A stretch of DNA of 47,955 nt from a virus. Shown piece after piece: positions 1-6,369 of the stretch. The translations under genes were made by a program, and so were the position numbers. The stretch lies in IMG/VR virus record IMGVR_UViG_3300030104_006664, positions 1 through 47,955 of that record, one strand, 5' to 3'. Below the pieces are notes generated by a model. It saw nothing but the letters and a program-made list of their open reading frames with translations, ran no database searches and had not been told where the DNA came from. How positions within the stretch are numbered: the first letter of the stretch is position 1; every line of letters begins with the position of its first letter.

Positions 1-214
1 CTTTTGAACAAATAAAACAAAGAGAAATTTTCACTAAATCTTTTTTATTCCTCAACTGTTTTTTTATATAATTAATTAAAGTTTTTTCACTTTTCAAAGC
101 TTTCTGAGATATTCCACACTCAAACCAATCTTGATCAAAGTGGCTACATTTTTTTTTATTAATAATATTATCATAAGTAGCAATGACATCTATTCGTATA
201 TTAGTATCAATCAT
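1..214 (-). CDS. Partial hypothetical protein, C-terminus off the left edge
   Basis: An open frame starts at 214 and runs off the window without a stop, giving about 71 residues (begins MIDTNIRIDV, contains a Lys-rich CSHFDQDWFECG stretch). The start is supported by an AAGAAAGGA ribosome-binding site just upstream and by its place directly after the stop of the gene at 234-992. It is the next gene of the same leftward operon. I do not recognise the family. The four cysteines visible (C-x8-C and a later C-x2-C) might bind metal, but that is weak. Confidence 0.6.
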   Translation of the reverse strand, partial: MIDTNIRIDVIATYDNIINKKKCSHFDQDWFECGISQKALKSEKTLINYIKKQLRNKKDLVKISLCFICSK

Positions 215-233
215 TTTATTTTTCCTTTCTTAT

Positions 234-992
234 TTAAAGTGTGTTTACATTTCCTAGAGTTAAATTCCCTCTAGATGTTTTTGTATCTAAAACAAAACCA
301 GAATAATCTTTTTTTGCTTTTCCTTTTGCTTTTAGCCCTACAATACAATTTTTAGGATCTAAAAACCTCAGATCTGTTTCATCCCCATTGATGACTTTAT
401 AACCTTTGTATTTTTTTGGTAAATCATCTCTAAAAACGGCGGAAATATTTCCCCCCATTTTTAAAATTTTAAATGCTTCCTTTCTGTTATCTTCATTCAA
501 TGAATAAGTAATATAATAATTACTAGGTAATTGGCCATTGACATATTTTAAGGCTGTTTTAATTTTTTTTGTATAATCATAAAAAATACAATTAGAAAAT
601 AAATCATAAATTTTATGATTATGCCAATCTATGTCACTAGTTCCATTTAATCTAATACAAGGTTTAAAATTTTCTTTTTTAGTTTTAATAATAAATTTAT
701 CTATTTCCTTCATTAATTTTTCTAAAAAAGTTTTTCTTTCTTGAATATACCACCTAGTTTTATTTATTCTTCCTTCTTGCACATTGGAAAAAATTCCCAT
801 TCCGCTTTTATATAAACAAGCTTCTTTACAACCTTCTGAAGCCATAGAACAAACATTAAAACCAGATTGATTTGAAGGGGCTAAATATAAAATTGCTGTT
901 TTATATCCTTTCTTTTGCCCCTTTACTGTTTTTGCATTCATGTCATAATTTAACAAATTTCCACTTGTTTTTTTAAATTTTAATTTTTTCAT
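234..992 (-). CDS. Conserved phage protein, DUF7227/Gp88-like with Cys motif
   Basis: 252 residues. Near residue 48 it has a cysteine cluster, CSMASEGCKEACLY, followed by an R-x-N-K-T-R-W segment, then RLNGTSDIDW, FYDYTK, a T-Y-S-L-N-E-x-N motif, and GGNISAVFRD, INGDETDLRFLDP and VGLKAKGKAKKD. I recognise this order as a widespread phage family of unknown biochemistry (I recall it as DUF7227 or Gene product 88). The C-x7-C-x3-C arrangement suggests metal or iron-sulphur binding, which is an inference. It overlaps the upstream gene by 4 nt (ATGA junction), so translation is probably coupled. The length looks complete. Confidence 0.75.
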   Translation of the reverse strand: MKKLKFKKTSGNLLNYDMNAKTVKGQKKGYKTAILYLAPSNQSGFNVCSMASEGCKEACLYKSGMGIFSNVQEGRINKTRWYIQERKTFLEKLMKEIDKFIIKTKKENFKPCIRLNGTSDIDWHNHKIYDLFSNCIFYDYTKKIKTALKYVNGQLPSNYYITYSLNEDNRKEAFKILKMGGNISAVFRDDLPKKYKGYKVINGDETDLRFLDPKNCIVGLKAKGKAKKDYSGFVLDTKTSRGNLTLGNVNTL

Positions 993-1276
993 TTCTCTTC
1001 TTCCTTTCTGTTTAATACTGTAAATTTAACATTATATTCATTTTCTGGAATTGTGAACCAAAGACAATTATTCCATTCTTCTAAATCATCAGAATATTTT
1101 TTATCTATTAATTCAATTTCAATTTGATAATGATCATATTTTTTATTTTCATGAATGCTTTTTACTTTTCCTAGCATTCCATTTAAATCAATATAATCGT
1201 TATAAATAATAAAATTATAATCATGAAATTTTATAATCTCATTAACTTTTAAATTTCTTAAATTTACATCTTTCAT
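989..1276 (-). CDS. Hypothetical protein
   Basis: 95 residues, rich in Lys, Asn, Tyr and acidic residues, with no membrane segment, signal peptide or cysteine motif; the C-terminus is charged (NRKEEEK). It has an AGAAAGGAAGAAA ribosome-binding site and shares 4 nt with the Gp88-like gene downstream. No family recognised. Its place in the leftward operon argues for a real gene. Confidence 0.6.
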   Translation of the reverse strand: MKDVNLRNLKVNEIIKFHDYNFIIYNDYIDLNGMLGKVKSIHENKKYDHYQIEIELIDKKYSDDLEEWNNCLWFTIPENEYNVKFTVLNRKEEEK

Positions 1277-1294
1277 TTTCTTTCTTCCTTTCTG

Positions 1295-1897
1295 TTAGTT
1301 TATTCTTGTATATCTTATCTTTTCCGCAACTACATAAATAGTGTTAGGAATTCCAACTTTCATAGATTTAAATTGATCAACCCAATCTTCCCCAAAATAG
1401 GCTTCATTATTCCAACCCCTCATCTCATGCAAAGATTTATATTCAATCTTTGGGGTTTGATCTTTGTTCTTATCATAACCCTCTAGCCATTCGACCTTAT
1501 AAATATATTTTAGATCAATAAATTTTTCACGGAATTTACTTAATCTTTTATAGAGATAATTATCCCCCAAAATGTCATAAGCTTGTAAAAAAAGTTTATT
1601 TATTTCCTTTCCTTCTTCTTCTTCAATATGATCATAATCTTGTGAAAAGTCATCTTCTGGATGAAAGTTTTCAATTCCATTTATAAAAAGTTCAGATAAT
1701 AAAATATCAAAATCAGAATGCCTTTTTATTTTTTTAGGTAAATTAAGATTAATGTTTTTTCTATTAAGATAACTTATTTTTTCATCTAATGTTTCCTTTT
1801 CTTCTTGATGAAATTTAGATCTATCAACTATTGCTCTTAAAGAATAAGTTTCTTCTAATATGCTATCTAATTTTTCTCTTATTTTTTCTATATTCAT
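1295..1897 (-). CDS. Hypothetical protein
   Basis: 200 residues, mostly charged and probably helical, with an acidic stretch HIEEEEGKEIN near residue 91. The C-terminus is more structured (YKVEWLEGYD, RGWNNEAYFGEDWVDQF, IYVVAEKIRYT). I do not recognise it. It is preceded by a poly-purine ribosome-binding region and lies in the same leftward operon as its neighbours. Confidence 0.55.
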   Translation of the reverse strand: MNIEKIREKLDSILEETYSLRAIVDRSKFHQEEKETLDEKISYLNRKNINLNLPKKIKRHSDFDILLSELFINGIENFHPEDDFSQDYDHIEEEEGKEINKLFLQAYDILGDNYLYKRLSKFREKFIDLKYIYKVEWLEGYDKNKDQTPKIEYKSLHEMRGWNNEAYFGEDWVDQFKSMKVGIPNTIYVVAEKIRYTRIN

Positions 1898-1933
1898 TTT
1901 TTTTCTTTCTTTTTTAAAATTAAATAGGGGCTA

Positions 1934-2122
1934 CTAATTAGCCCCTATATTTTCTACCCAATTCAAAACTATTTTGAATGAATAATTTTTTTTACTAAAT
2001 TCTTTTTTTAAAATTTCTTCATTTTTGTATTTTTCATATACAAAAAAACTTTTTTTATTTTGAACAATTTTAAAACCATTCACATTTATAGTGGGATATT
2101 GATTTTGTATTATTTCCAACAT
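1934..2122 (-). CDS. Small hypothetical protein
   Basis: 62 residues with a basic middle (KNEEILKKEFSKKNY) and no motif I recognise. The start is supported by an AAGAAAGGAAAAA ribosome-binding site. It is the first gene after the divergent control region, so it is probably the first gene of the leftward operon to be transcribed. Confidence 0.5.
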   Translation of the reverse strand: MLEIIQNQYPTINVNGFKIVQNKKSFFVYEKYKNEEILKKEFSKKNYSFKIVLNWVENIGAN

Positions 2123-2473
2123 TTTTAATTTTTCCTTTCTTACATGGTTAAATATAAGGTTTTATTATATTATATAATATAGCCCTTCAACACCTATTAT
2201 ATATACACCCTTCAAGAAAACCCTAAAATGAAGGTTTTCCATGATTTTTTTTATTTTTTTCTAAAATTTGGCCAAATTTCCAATTGTTCTTGCTTTGTTC
2301 TAAAAAATTTTTTTATTTTTTTTAAATTTTAGATCTTATTATAAAAGCACTTTTGGTTCTAAAAGTATATAAGGGCTAAAGCATTTTTGAATGTTTTGAT
2401 TTTTTTTATTTTTGAAAAAGTTTAAAATGTGTTATTTCAAAAATGAAATGAAGTTATTTTAAAAGGAGAAAGA
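2123..2473. promoter_or_regulatory. Divergent control region, no gene seen
   Basis: This gene-free stretch of about 350 nt separates the leftward operon from the rightward methyltransferase gene. It is very AT-rich, with T tracts and TA-rich blocks. On the minus strand the octamer TTGAAGGG occurs twice, 25 nt apart (2183-2190 and 2208-2215 on the plus strand as CCCTTCAA); each copy is followed at 8-10 nt by a TATAAT-like block. That spacing is too short for a normal sigma70 -35/-10 pair, so they may instead bind a regulator. Close to the methyltransferase start is a small inverted repeat, ATTTCA-aaaa-TGAAAT (2434-2449). A role as divergent promoter or operator is inferred from position. Confidence 0.5.
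2216..2239. other. Short stem-loop in the divergent region
   Basis: GAAAACC (2216-2222) and GGTTTTC (2233-2239) form a perfect 7-bp inverted repeat with a 10-nt loop, followed on the plus strand by a T-rich tract. It looks like a weak terminator for plus-strand transcription or an operator half-site pair. No plus-strand gene ends here, so a terminator role is uncertain. Confidence 0.3.
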
Positions 2474-3583
2474 ATGAGATTAAGACATTTGGATTTGTTT
2501 TCAGGAATAGGTGGATTTAGTTTAGGATTAGAGGCTACCGGGTCCTTTAAAACTGTTGCATTTTGCGACATAGAAAAGTATTGTTTAGAAATCCTGGAGA
2601 AAAGGTTTCCCGGCGTTCCACGGTACACGGATATTAAGGAGTTGACTTATGACAAACTTAAAGCAGACGGAATTATTTCCAAAAATAAAAAAATTGACAT
2701 TATTACAGGAGGATACCCTTGCCAACCTTTCAGCGTCGCAGGTAGAAAAAAAGGTGAAGAAGATCCGAGACACCTCTGGCCAGAGTATTTTAGAATTATC
2801 AAAGAGCTCAGGCCGTCTTGGGTTATTGGAGAAAACGTTAGTGGACATATTAAACTCGGTCTCGACACCGTACTTGAGAACTTGGAAAGTGAAGGTTACT
2901 CCGCACGCACGTTTAGTATTTCAGCTTCGAGCGTCGGTGCAAACCATCAAAGAGAAAGAGTCTGGATTGTGGCAAACACCAACAGCAGTAGGGATCAAGG
3001 AAAGGAGTCAAGAAGCACTCGAAAAGAAAATGAAAAAGAGATTAGCGACAGGGAGAAAAACAGTTCCTCCAGGTTCATTGACGGAACAAATAAAATTTTC
3101 ACCGAACAAGGGTCAGCTGCCGAACTGGAACATGTGGAGGACACCAGACAACATGAAGGGGGGATCGAACCTTCCAGGCATAAAGAAAGCATTGGACGAG
3201 GGTCATTTGAGAAGACCAAGCGGACAACAAATACAAATCAGACTTCAGGACCAAGTGAAAGAGGAGAGAATACAACCGAAGAAATGGCCAACACCGACAG
3301 CGAACGAAGATGCGGCGGGGAGGCCGACCGGGAAAATGCAGAAAATGTTGGGCAATCATCCCGACGTCCGTGGGACGGGTGGTGGGACATTGAACCCAAC
3401 GTGGGTCGAGTGGCTCATGGGATACCCAAGCGGGTGGACAGACTTAAAAGTCTCGGAAACAGCCTGGTCCCCTCCGTTCCCTATTACATTGGACTCAGCA
3501 TCATCCAATCTTACATGGCCGACACCGATGGCGAGAAGTCATTCTTGTCCGAGACTTCCAGAAACGATGGCGAAGACAGGTAG
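2474..3583 (+). CDS. dcm: DNA (cytosine-5-)-methyltransferase
   Basis: 369 residues. Transfers a methyl group from S-adenosylmethionine to C5 of cytosine in DNA. Motif I is DLFSGIGG (7-14), the catalytic motif IV is GGYPCQPFSVAG (79-90, nucleophile C83), motif VI is ENV (120-122), motif VIII is QRERVW (159-164), and motif X is RLKSLGNSLVPS near residue 325. The segment between VIII and X, where the target-recognition domain sits, is Ser/Thr/Arg/Glu-rich and looks unstructured (ANTNSS, ANTDSERR). This is the stretch that is also open in another frame. The start has a good AAGGAGAAAGA ribosome-binding site. The region is clearly more GC-rich than its surroundings. Likely roles are protection from host restriction or epigenetic control. 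The gene symbol is generic. Confidence 0.88.
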   Translation: MRLRHLDLFSGIGGFSLGLEATGSFKTVAFCDIEKYCLEILEKRFPGVPRYTDIKELTYDKLKADGIISKNKKIDIITGGYPCQPFSVAGRKKGEEDPRHLWPEYFRIIKELRPSWVIGENVSGHIKLGLDTVLENLESEGYSARTFSISASSVGANHQRERVWIVANTNSSRDQGKESRSTRKENEKEISDREKNSSSRFIDGTNKIFTEQGSAAELEHVEDTRQHEGGIEPSRHKESIGRGSFEKTKRTTNTNQTSGPSERGENTTEEMANTDSERRCGGEADRENAENVGQSSRRPWDGWWDIEPNVGRVAHGIPKRVDRLKSLGNSLVPSVPYYIGLSIIQSYMADTDGEKSFLSETSRNDGEDR

Positions 3584-4049
3584 AAATCCTCTAACAAATA
3601 CTTTAGAAGATGCTGTTCAACACCGGGAAATAGAGAAAAGAAAAAATTGGCCAACACCAAGATCTCGAGATTGGAAAGATGGATATAGTGTTCCCCCCTC
3701 GGTAGAAAGAGGGACAAGAGGTCATACACTTGGAACAAAAGTTCAAGAAGAAGAAAAGAAAATGTGGCCAACACCAATGAAAGGTGATGCTCATTTATCT
3801 TCAACAGAAAAGATAGCAAGAAAAAGAATTAAAGAAGGTAAAATAACTTTAAGCAGAGCAGTTCAATCTAAAATGTGGCCAACACCTACATCAACGGATG
3901 GACAGAGAGGTGATGTTAAAAATTTAGATGGATATAGAAGACGAAAAGAAAAATGGAAAAAGAAAGGGGTTAACATTCATAAGCCTTTGGATGTTGCTGT
4001 GGCATTAGATGAAGAAAAGAAAAATGTGGAGGACACCGACAGCAATTGA
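2649..4049 (+). CDS. W-P-T-P repeat protein overlapping the methyltransferase gene
   Basis: 466 residues in the +1 frame relative to the methyltransferase, fully overlapping it from 2649 to 3583 and continuing about 470 nt beyond. The N-terminus (TNLKQTELFPKI, LSKSSGRLGLLEKTL, TPYLRTWKVKVTP) looks like protein rather than noise. Seven W-x-T-P motifs then recur (WQTPTA, WRTPD, WPTPTANED, WPTPMA, WPTPRSRD, WPTPMKGD, WPTPTSTD), plus LNPTWVEWLMGYPSGWTDL near residue 250. I recall such WPTPT/WVEWLMG proteins accompanying phage cytosine methyltransferases; the function is unknown to me. No separate ribosome-binding site is obvious. The true reading may continue into the ORF at 4009 after a 1-nt shift. 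Dual coding is inferred. Confidence 0.6.
   Translation: MTNLKQTELFPKIKKLTLLQEDTLANLSASQVEKKVKKIRDTSGQSILELSKSSGRLGLLEKTLVDILNSVSTPYLRTWKVKVTPHARLVFQLRASVQTIKEKESGLWQTPTAVGIKERSQEALEKKMKKRLATGRKTVPPGSLTEQIKFSPNKGQLPNWNMWRTPDNMKGGSNLPGIKKALDEGHLRRPSGQQIQIRLQDQVKEERIQPKKWPTPTANEDAAGRPTGKMQKMLGNHPDVRGTGGGTLNPTWVEWLMGYPSGWTDLKVSETAWSPPFPITLDSASSNLTWPTPMARSHSCPRLPETMAKTGRNPLTNTLEDAVQHREIEKRKNWPTPRSRDWKDGYSVPPSVERGTRGHTLGTKVQEEEKKMWPTPMKGDAHLSSTEKIARKRIKEGKITLSRAVQSKMWPTPTSTDGQRGDVKNLDGYRRRKEKWKKKGVNIHKPLDVAVALDEEKKNVEDTDSN
2970..4037 (+). repeat. Eight in-phase copies of a TGGCCAACACC motif
   Basis: Copies start at 2970, 3135, 3285, 3516, 3648, 3765, 3876 and 4027, most followed by a purine-rich variable part. 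The first seven are separated by 165, 150, 231, 132, 117 and 111 nt, all multiples of three, so they encode W-(P/Q/R)-T-P in one frame and (A/E)-D/N-T in another. The eighth is 151 nt from the seventh, one nt out of phase. The first copy coincides with motif VIII of the methyltransferase (VWIVANT). Confidence 0.8.
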
Positions 4050-4449
4050 TTCTTCGGAGAATGCAGAACGTTATGCAGCTCGGTTAGTTATGGGGAAGAA
4101 GACAAGATCTTCTAATCATAAAGTACAAGAAACTTTATCCATACAAGTGTTTAAGGAAATATTAAGTAAGGATCCAGGTAGGGTAAAAGAATTATTACAA
4201 GATGAAATGGTCCATAGACCGCGTCTCCCGGCACAAGAAGAATTTGTTACTTATCTTCGTTCACAAACCAATGCAAAAAAATTAAGTGAAGTAACAGGCA
4301 TTGATTACACTACAGTTGAACATTGGTTTAGGCACACAAAATATTTTTCTTATCCAAGCAAGCAACATTGGAACATTATTAAAAAGTACCTGGACCTAGT
4401 AAAGTATGATGAAGAAATGAATTATGAAGAAAATAAGGAGTGGAAATAG
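4009..4449 (+). CDS. HTH-like domain protein; likely frameshifted end of the W-P-T-P protein
   Basis: 146 residues. The first part repeats the theme of the preceding ORF (MWRTPTAIDSSENA). The second half (RPRLPAQEEFVTYL, KKLSEVTGIDYTTVEHWFR, YPSKQHWNIIKKYLD) resembles a helix-turn-helix-like C-terminal domain that I recall attached to phage DNA methyltransferases. It overlaps the 2649-4049 frame by 41 nt at an A-rich stretch. The simplest reading is one longer protein broken by a +1 shift near 4010-4027, either a real frameshift or a homopolymer sequencing error. As a separate gene its start (ATG at 4009) has no strong ribosome-binding site. Confidence 0.55.
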   Translation: MKKRKMWRTPTAIDSSENAERYAARLVMGKKTRSSNHKVQETLSIQVFKEILSKDPGRVKELLQDEMVHRPRLPAQEEFVTYLRSQTNAKKLSEVTGIDYTTVEHWFRHTKYFSYPSKQHWNIIKKYLDLVKYDEEMNYEENKEWK

Positions 4450-4467
4450 CCCAGAAATCAGCCATTA

Positions 4468-4496
4468 TTGACACTTTAGTGAATATAATGTAATAA
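4468..4496 (+). promoter_or_regulatory. Possible sigma70-like promoter
   Basis: A perfect -35 box TTGACA (4468-4473) is followed after 17 nt by TAATAA (4491-4496), a poor -10. It lies in the gap before the small ORFs that begin at 4525, so it could drive them. Only one box is strong. Confidence 0.35.
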
Positions 4497-4524
4497 AATA
4501 CTATAGAAAGAAAAGGAGAAAGAA

Positions 4525-4755
4525 ATGCTTAAAAAATTTTTAGAAAGATTTAACAAACCTAGACCTGTGCAGCTTTCACTTAATTTTGGAAGTGATATTA
4601 AGTTTAAGGATTGCATTAGAAAAATTTCATCGAAACACGGTTCGCGTGGCTCGGTGCTTCAATCAGTTTTAACATCTCATGTAAGTGATAAAGAGTATGA
4701 TCGTGATCAATGGAAAATAGATGAGATGATAAAGAATTATCATAAGGACGCATAA
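4525..4755 (+). CDS. Small hypothetical protein
   Basis: 76 residues with a basic N-terminus (MLKKFLERFNKPRP) and a short segment, GSRGSVLQSVLTSH, that could be a helix. It has a strong AAAAGGAGAAAGAA ribosome-binding site. It is the first of four tightly packed small rightward ORFs. Family not recognised. Confidence 0.55.
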   Translation: MLKKFLERFNKPRPVQLSLNFGSDIKFKDCIRKISSKHGSRGSVLQSVLTSHVSDKEYDRDQWKIDEMIKNYHKDA

Positions 4756-4923
4756 GTGTGCATAGTAATTAAAAAAAGCGACTACATTCCTATTCCAATG
4801 ACGGAAACATTATATTGGAATAGAGTTGGATGGTTGATGAATGCAATGTTAACCGCTAATGATTTTGAATTTCGGTTAATTTATTTTCACAAGTTGCAAG
4901 AAATGATGAGGCATGTACCATGA
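4756..4923 (+). CDS. Small hypothetical protein, GTG start
   Basis: 55 residues if it starts at GTG 4756, directly after the TAA of the previous gene; an in-frame ATG at 4798 would give 41 (MTETLYWNRVGWLMN). The stop overlaps the next ATG by 4 nt (ATGATG junction), typical of coupled phage genes. The aromatic-rich composition (LYWNRVGW, FRLIYFHKL) is helix-like. No family recognised. Confidence 0.45.
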   Translation: MCIVIKKSDYIPIPMTETLYWNRVGWLMNAMLTANDFEFRLIYFHKLQEMMRHVP

Positions 4924-5114
4924 TGTATGATCCTTACGAAAAATTTCACGAATGTACCCGGTGCAATCGTTCGTATCATCATCAAATGATGATGCAAAAA
5001 AAAGACACATCTGATCATTTATGTATTAGATGTTTTAACATAAGGAAAAAAGAAAATGAAAAATCAAACACACTACAATCAAATGATCACAGCAAAAACA
5101 CGAAAGTTGCTTGA
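4920..5114 (+). CDS. Small zinc-ribbon-like protein
   Basis: 64 residues with two C-x2-C knuckles, CTRC near residue 12 and CIRC near residue 35, separated by a His/Met-rich loop (SYHHQMMMQ). That spacing suits a small zinc ribbon. The tail is charged and overlaps the start of the next ORF. The role is unknown; zinc binding is inferred from the cysteine spacing. Confidence 0.55.
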   Translation: MMYDPYEKFHECTRCNRSYHHQMMMQKKDTSDHLCIRCFNIRKKENEKSNTLQSNDHSKNTKVA

Positions 5115-5232
5115 TAAACTTTGTAAAAAATCAAAGTTATCTAAACCAATGCAGTTAGAAAAAATTGTGGAAGAAGAAAGCAACAAGTGGAAGGAACTAT
5201 CTAAAAATCCTTCTCCTCGTGTGAGTTACTAA
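5056..5232 (+). CDS. Small basic hypothetical protein
   Basis: 58 residues, Lys-rich (KTRKLLDKLCKKSKLSK) and probably helical. It overlaps the end of the zinc-ribbon gene by 59 nt. The start at 5056 has an AAGGAA ribosome-binding site 8-9 nt upstream. It ends tail to tail with the leftward gene at 5229, sharing 4 nt. The length and composition could suit a small DNA-binding protein, but no fold is recognised. Confidence 0.45.
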   Translation: MKNQTHYNQMITAKTRKLLDKLCKKSKLSKPMQLEKIVEEESNKWKELSKNPSPRVSY

Positions 5233-5426
5233 TCAATAAAAAACTTAGGATCTTCTTTGAGAGGCTTTAGAAGTTTTTCTAAAGCTTCTTTTCCTTCTAC
5301 CAAAACATGTTGCCAATCTTCTTTAGATATAACAGTATCATGAGTAGGATCGTAGAATTTTAAAGACACATCACCACATTTTGGGCATTCATGTATTTTT
5401 CGTATAGGACTATTAGGTAATAACAT
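5229..5426 (-). CDS. Small protein with C-x2-C motif
   Basis: 65 residues; a single CPKCG knuckle near residue 15, then a charged helical C-terminus (GKEALEKLLKPLKED). A single C-x2-C could be half of a dimeric zinc site. A promoter with a perfect -10 lies just upstream. It converges on the rightward ORF ending at 5232. Confidence 0.5.
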   Translation of the reverse strand: MLLPNSPIRKIHECPKCGDVSLKFYDPTHDTVISKEDWQHVLVEGKEALEKLLKPLKEDPKFFID

Positions 5427-5455
5427 AACCTTTGCCTTTTTTTAAATTTTAGCGA

Positions 5456-5484
5456 ATTATAAGTAATTTTTTTAAATTAAACAA
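5456..5484 (-). promoter_or_regulatory. Sigma70-like promoter
   Basis: Reading the minus strand, TTGTTT (5484-5479) is followed by exactly 17 nt and a perfect TATAAT (5461-5456). Transcription would start near 5449, about 20 nt before the ATG at 5426. It lies between two leftward genes, so it would give the zinc-knuckle gene its own transcript. Confidence 0.6.
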
Positions 5485-5487
5485 TAA

Positions 5488-5685
5488 TTAATCTAGTATT
5501 TCCCTCAACCATGAGTCTTTTTTTAATAATTCTCTATATAACCAGGTACAATATTTATCACTCAATGGTCCTTCTAAAAACTCATTGTATTGACAATCAC
5601 GCATAAATGTTTGGTATGGAGAATAGTATCTCCACATACAACAACTTATTATGATAGCAGCACATATCAAAAGTGTTTTAAGCAC
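5488..5685 (-). CDS. Small membrane-anchored protein
   Basis: 65 residues. The N-terminal hydrophobic segment (LLICAAIIISCC, residues 5-16) looks like a signal anchor or lipoprotein-type leader. A polar domain with two further cysteines (DCQYNEF, KYCTWLY) follows. It overlaps the previous gene's end by 8 nt. Possibly an envelope or lysis accessory, but nothing identifies it. Confidence 0.5.
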   Translation of the reverse strand: MLKTLLICAAIIISCCMWRYYSPYQTFMRDCQYNEFLEGPLSDKYCTWLYRELLKKDSWLREILD

Positions 5686-5908
5686 TTATCTGATTTAAAC
5701 CGGGAATGGGAAAAGCATTAAAGGGAAGACAGAAAGCTTCTGTTACCAACCCTCTCTTATAAGACTCCGGTTTACTTTCATATATCCTTATATAACCATC
5801 AAGTGCTGTCATACATTGATCCTCAGTAGAATAAACAGCAGCACTATACTTAACTGATGGTTGGTTAGGCATAGATAAAAACATAACTAATAACCAAATT
5901 TTAATCAT
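5678..5908 (-). CDS. Small secreted protein with two cysteines
   Basis: 76 residues. A short signal-peptide-like N-terminus (MIKIWLLVMFLSM) precedes a domain with STEDQCMTAL and TEAFCLPF, which could form a disulphide after export. The layout (leader, C, about 25 residues, AFC) resembles the 102-residue protein at 43918. Export is inferred from the leader; no family recognised. Confidence 0.5.
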   Translation of the reverse strand: MIKIWLLVMFLSMPNQPSVKYSAAVYSTEDQCMTALDGYIRIYESKPESYKRGLVTEAFCLPFNAFPIPGLNQISA

Positions 5909-5957
5909 CCATATATCTTACACGTTTAATTATCTTACCCAAGTAATAACATGTCTA

Positions 5958-6212
5958 TTATTTATGTTTTATTTCTTTTGGTTGATGGATTTTATATTCT
6001 TTGAATAGTTTTGGGTCAAGCAATGGCCCGTAATAGTATGCACTGCCACCGTTACCCTCTTGCCAGGTTTGGATAAAATGTTTGTTATCCCTAACTTCTC
6101 CTTGAGACTTACAAACCCAACATTGTTTAATACTTTTTTCAGCCTCAAAAGATAATTGTAAAAATCCATTACCATTACAATGAGTACAAATCATTGCATT
6201 CTTGCTTGGCAT
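5958..6212 (-). CDS. DnaJ-type zinc-finger-like small protein
   Basis: 84 residues with CTHCNGNG (near residue 9) and CWVCKSQGE (near residue 31), matching the C-x2-C-x-G-x-G pattern of DnaJ central zinc fingers, but with only two knuckles and no J domain. An alternative start at 6194 would form an ATGA junction with the upstream small gene and give 78 residues (starting MICTHC); 6212 is kept because it leaves more sequence before the knuckle. Zinc binding is inferred. Confidence 0.55.
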   Translation of the reverse strand: MPSKNAMICTHCNGNGFLQLSFEAEKSIKQCWVCKSQGEVRDNKHFIQTWQEGNGGSAYYYGPLLDPKLFKEYKIHQPKEIKHK

Positions 6213-6352
6213 TCCACATCTCTTTCTTTTTGTTTATACATTTCTTTAAGTTCTTCATATTTAACTTCATAATAATCTTTAATAGTCCAACGACCAAAAA
6301 AATAACCTAATATAAAAATTGTGGCTATAGCTACAATGTGCCAAAATATCAT
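6191..6352 (-). CDS. Small single-pass membrane protein
   Basis: 53 residues. One membrane segment (IVAIATIFILGYFFG, about residues 6-20) is followed by a charged helix (YYEVKYEELKEMYKQKE), the usual shape of small phage inner-membrane or holin-like peptides. A good AAGGAG ribosome-binding site lies 8 nt before the ATG. It overlaps the zinc-finger gene downstream by 22 nt, or by 4 nt if that gene starts at 6194. Confidence 0.5.
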   Translation of the reverse strand: MIFWHIVAIATIFILGYFFGRWTIKDYYEVKYEELKEMYKQKERDVECQARMQ

Positions 6353-6369
6353 AATTTCTCCTTTTTTAA

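Noticed and set aside
1-2122. Reading the leftward AT-rich operon as a toxin-antitoxin or defence island
   Set aside because: Gene sizes and overlaps are compatible, but no toxin, nuclease or antitoxin fold could be recognised, so this is not claimed.
2585-3819. Several minus-strand frames opposite the methyltransferase/W-P-T-P region
   Set aside because: They are shadows of a region open in two plus-strand frames; none shows motifs or a ribosome-binding site.
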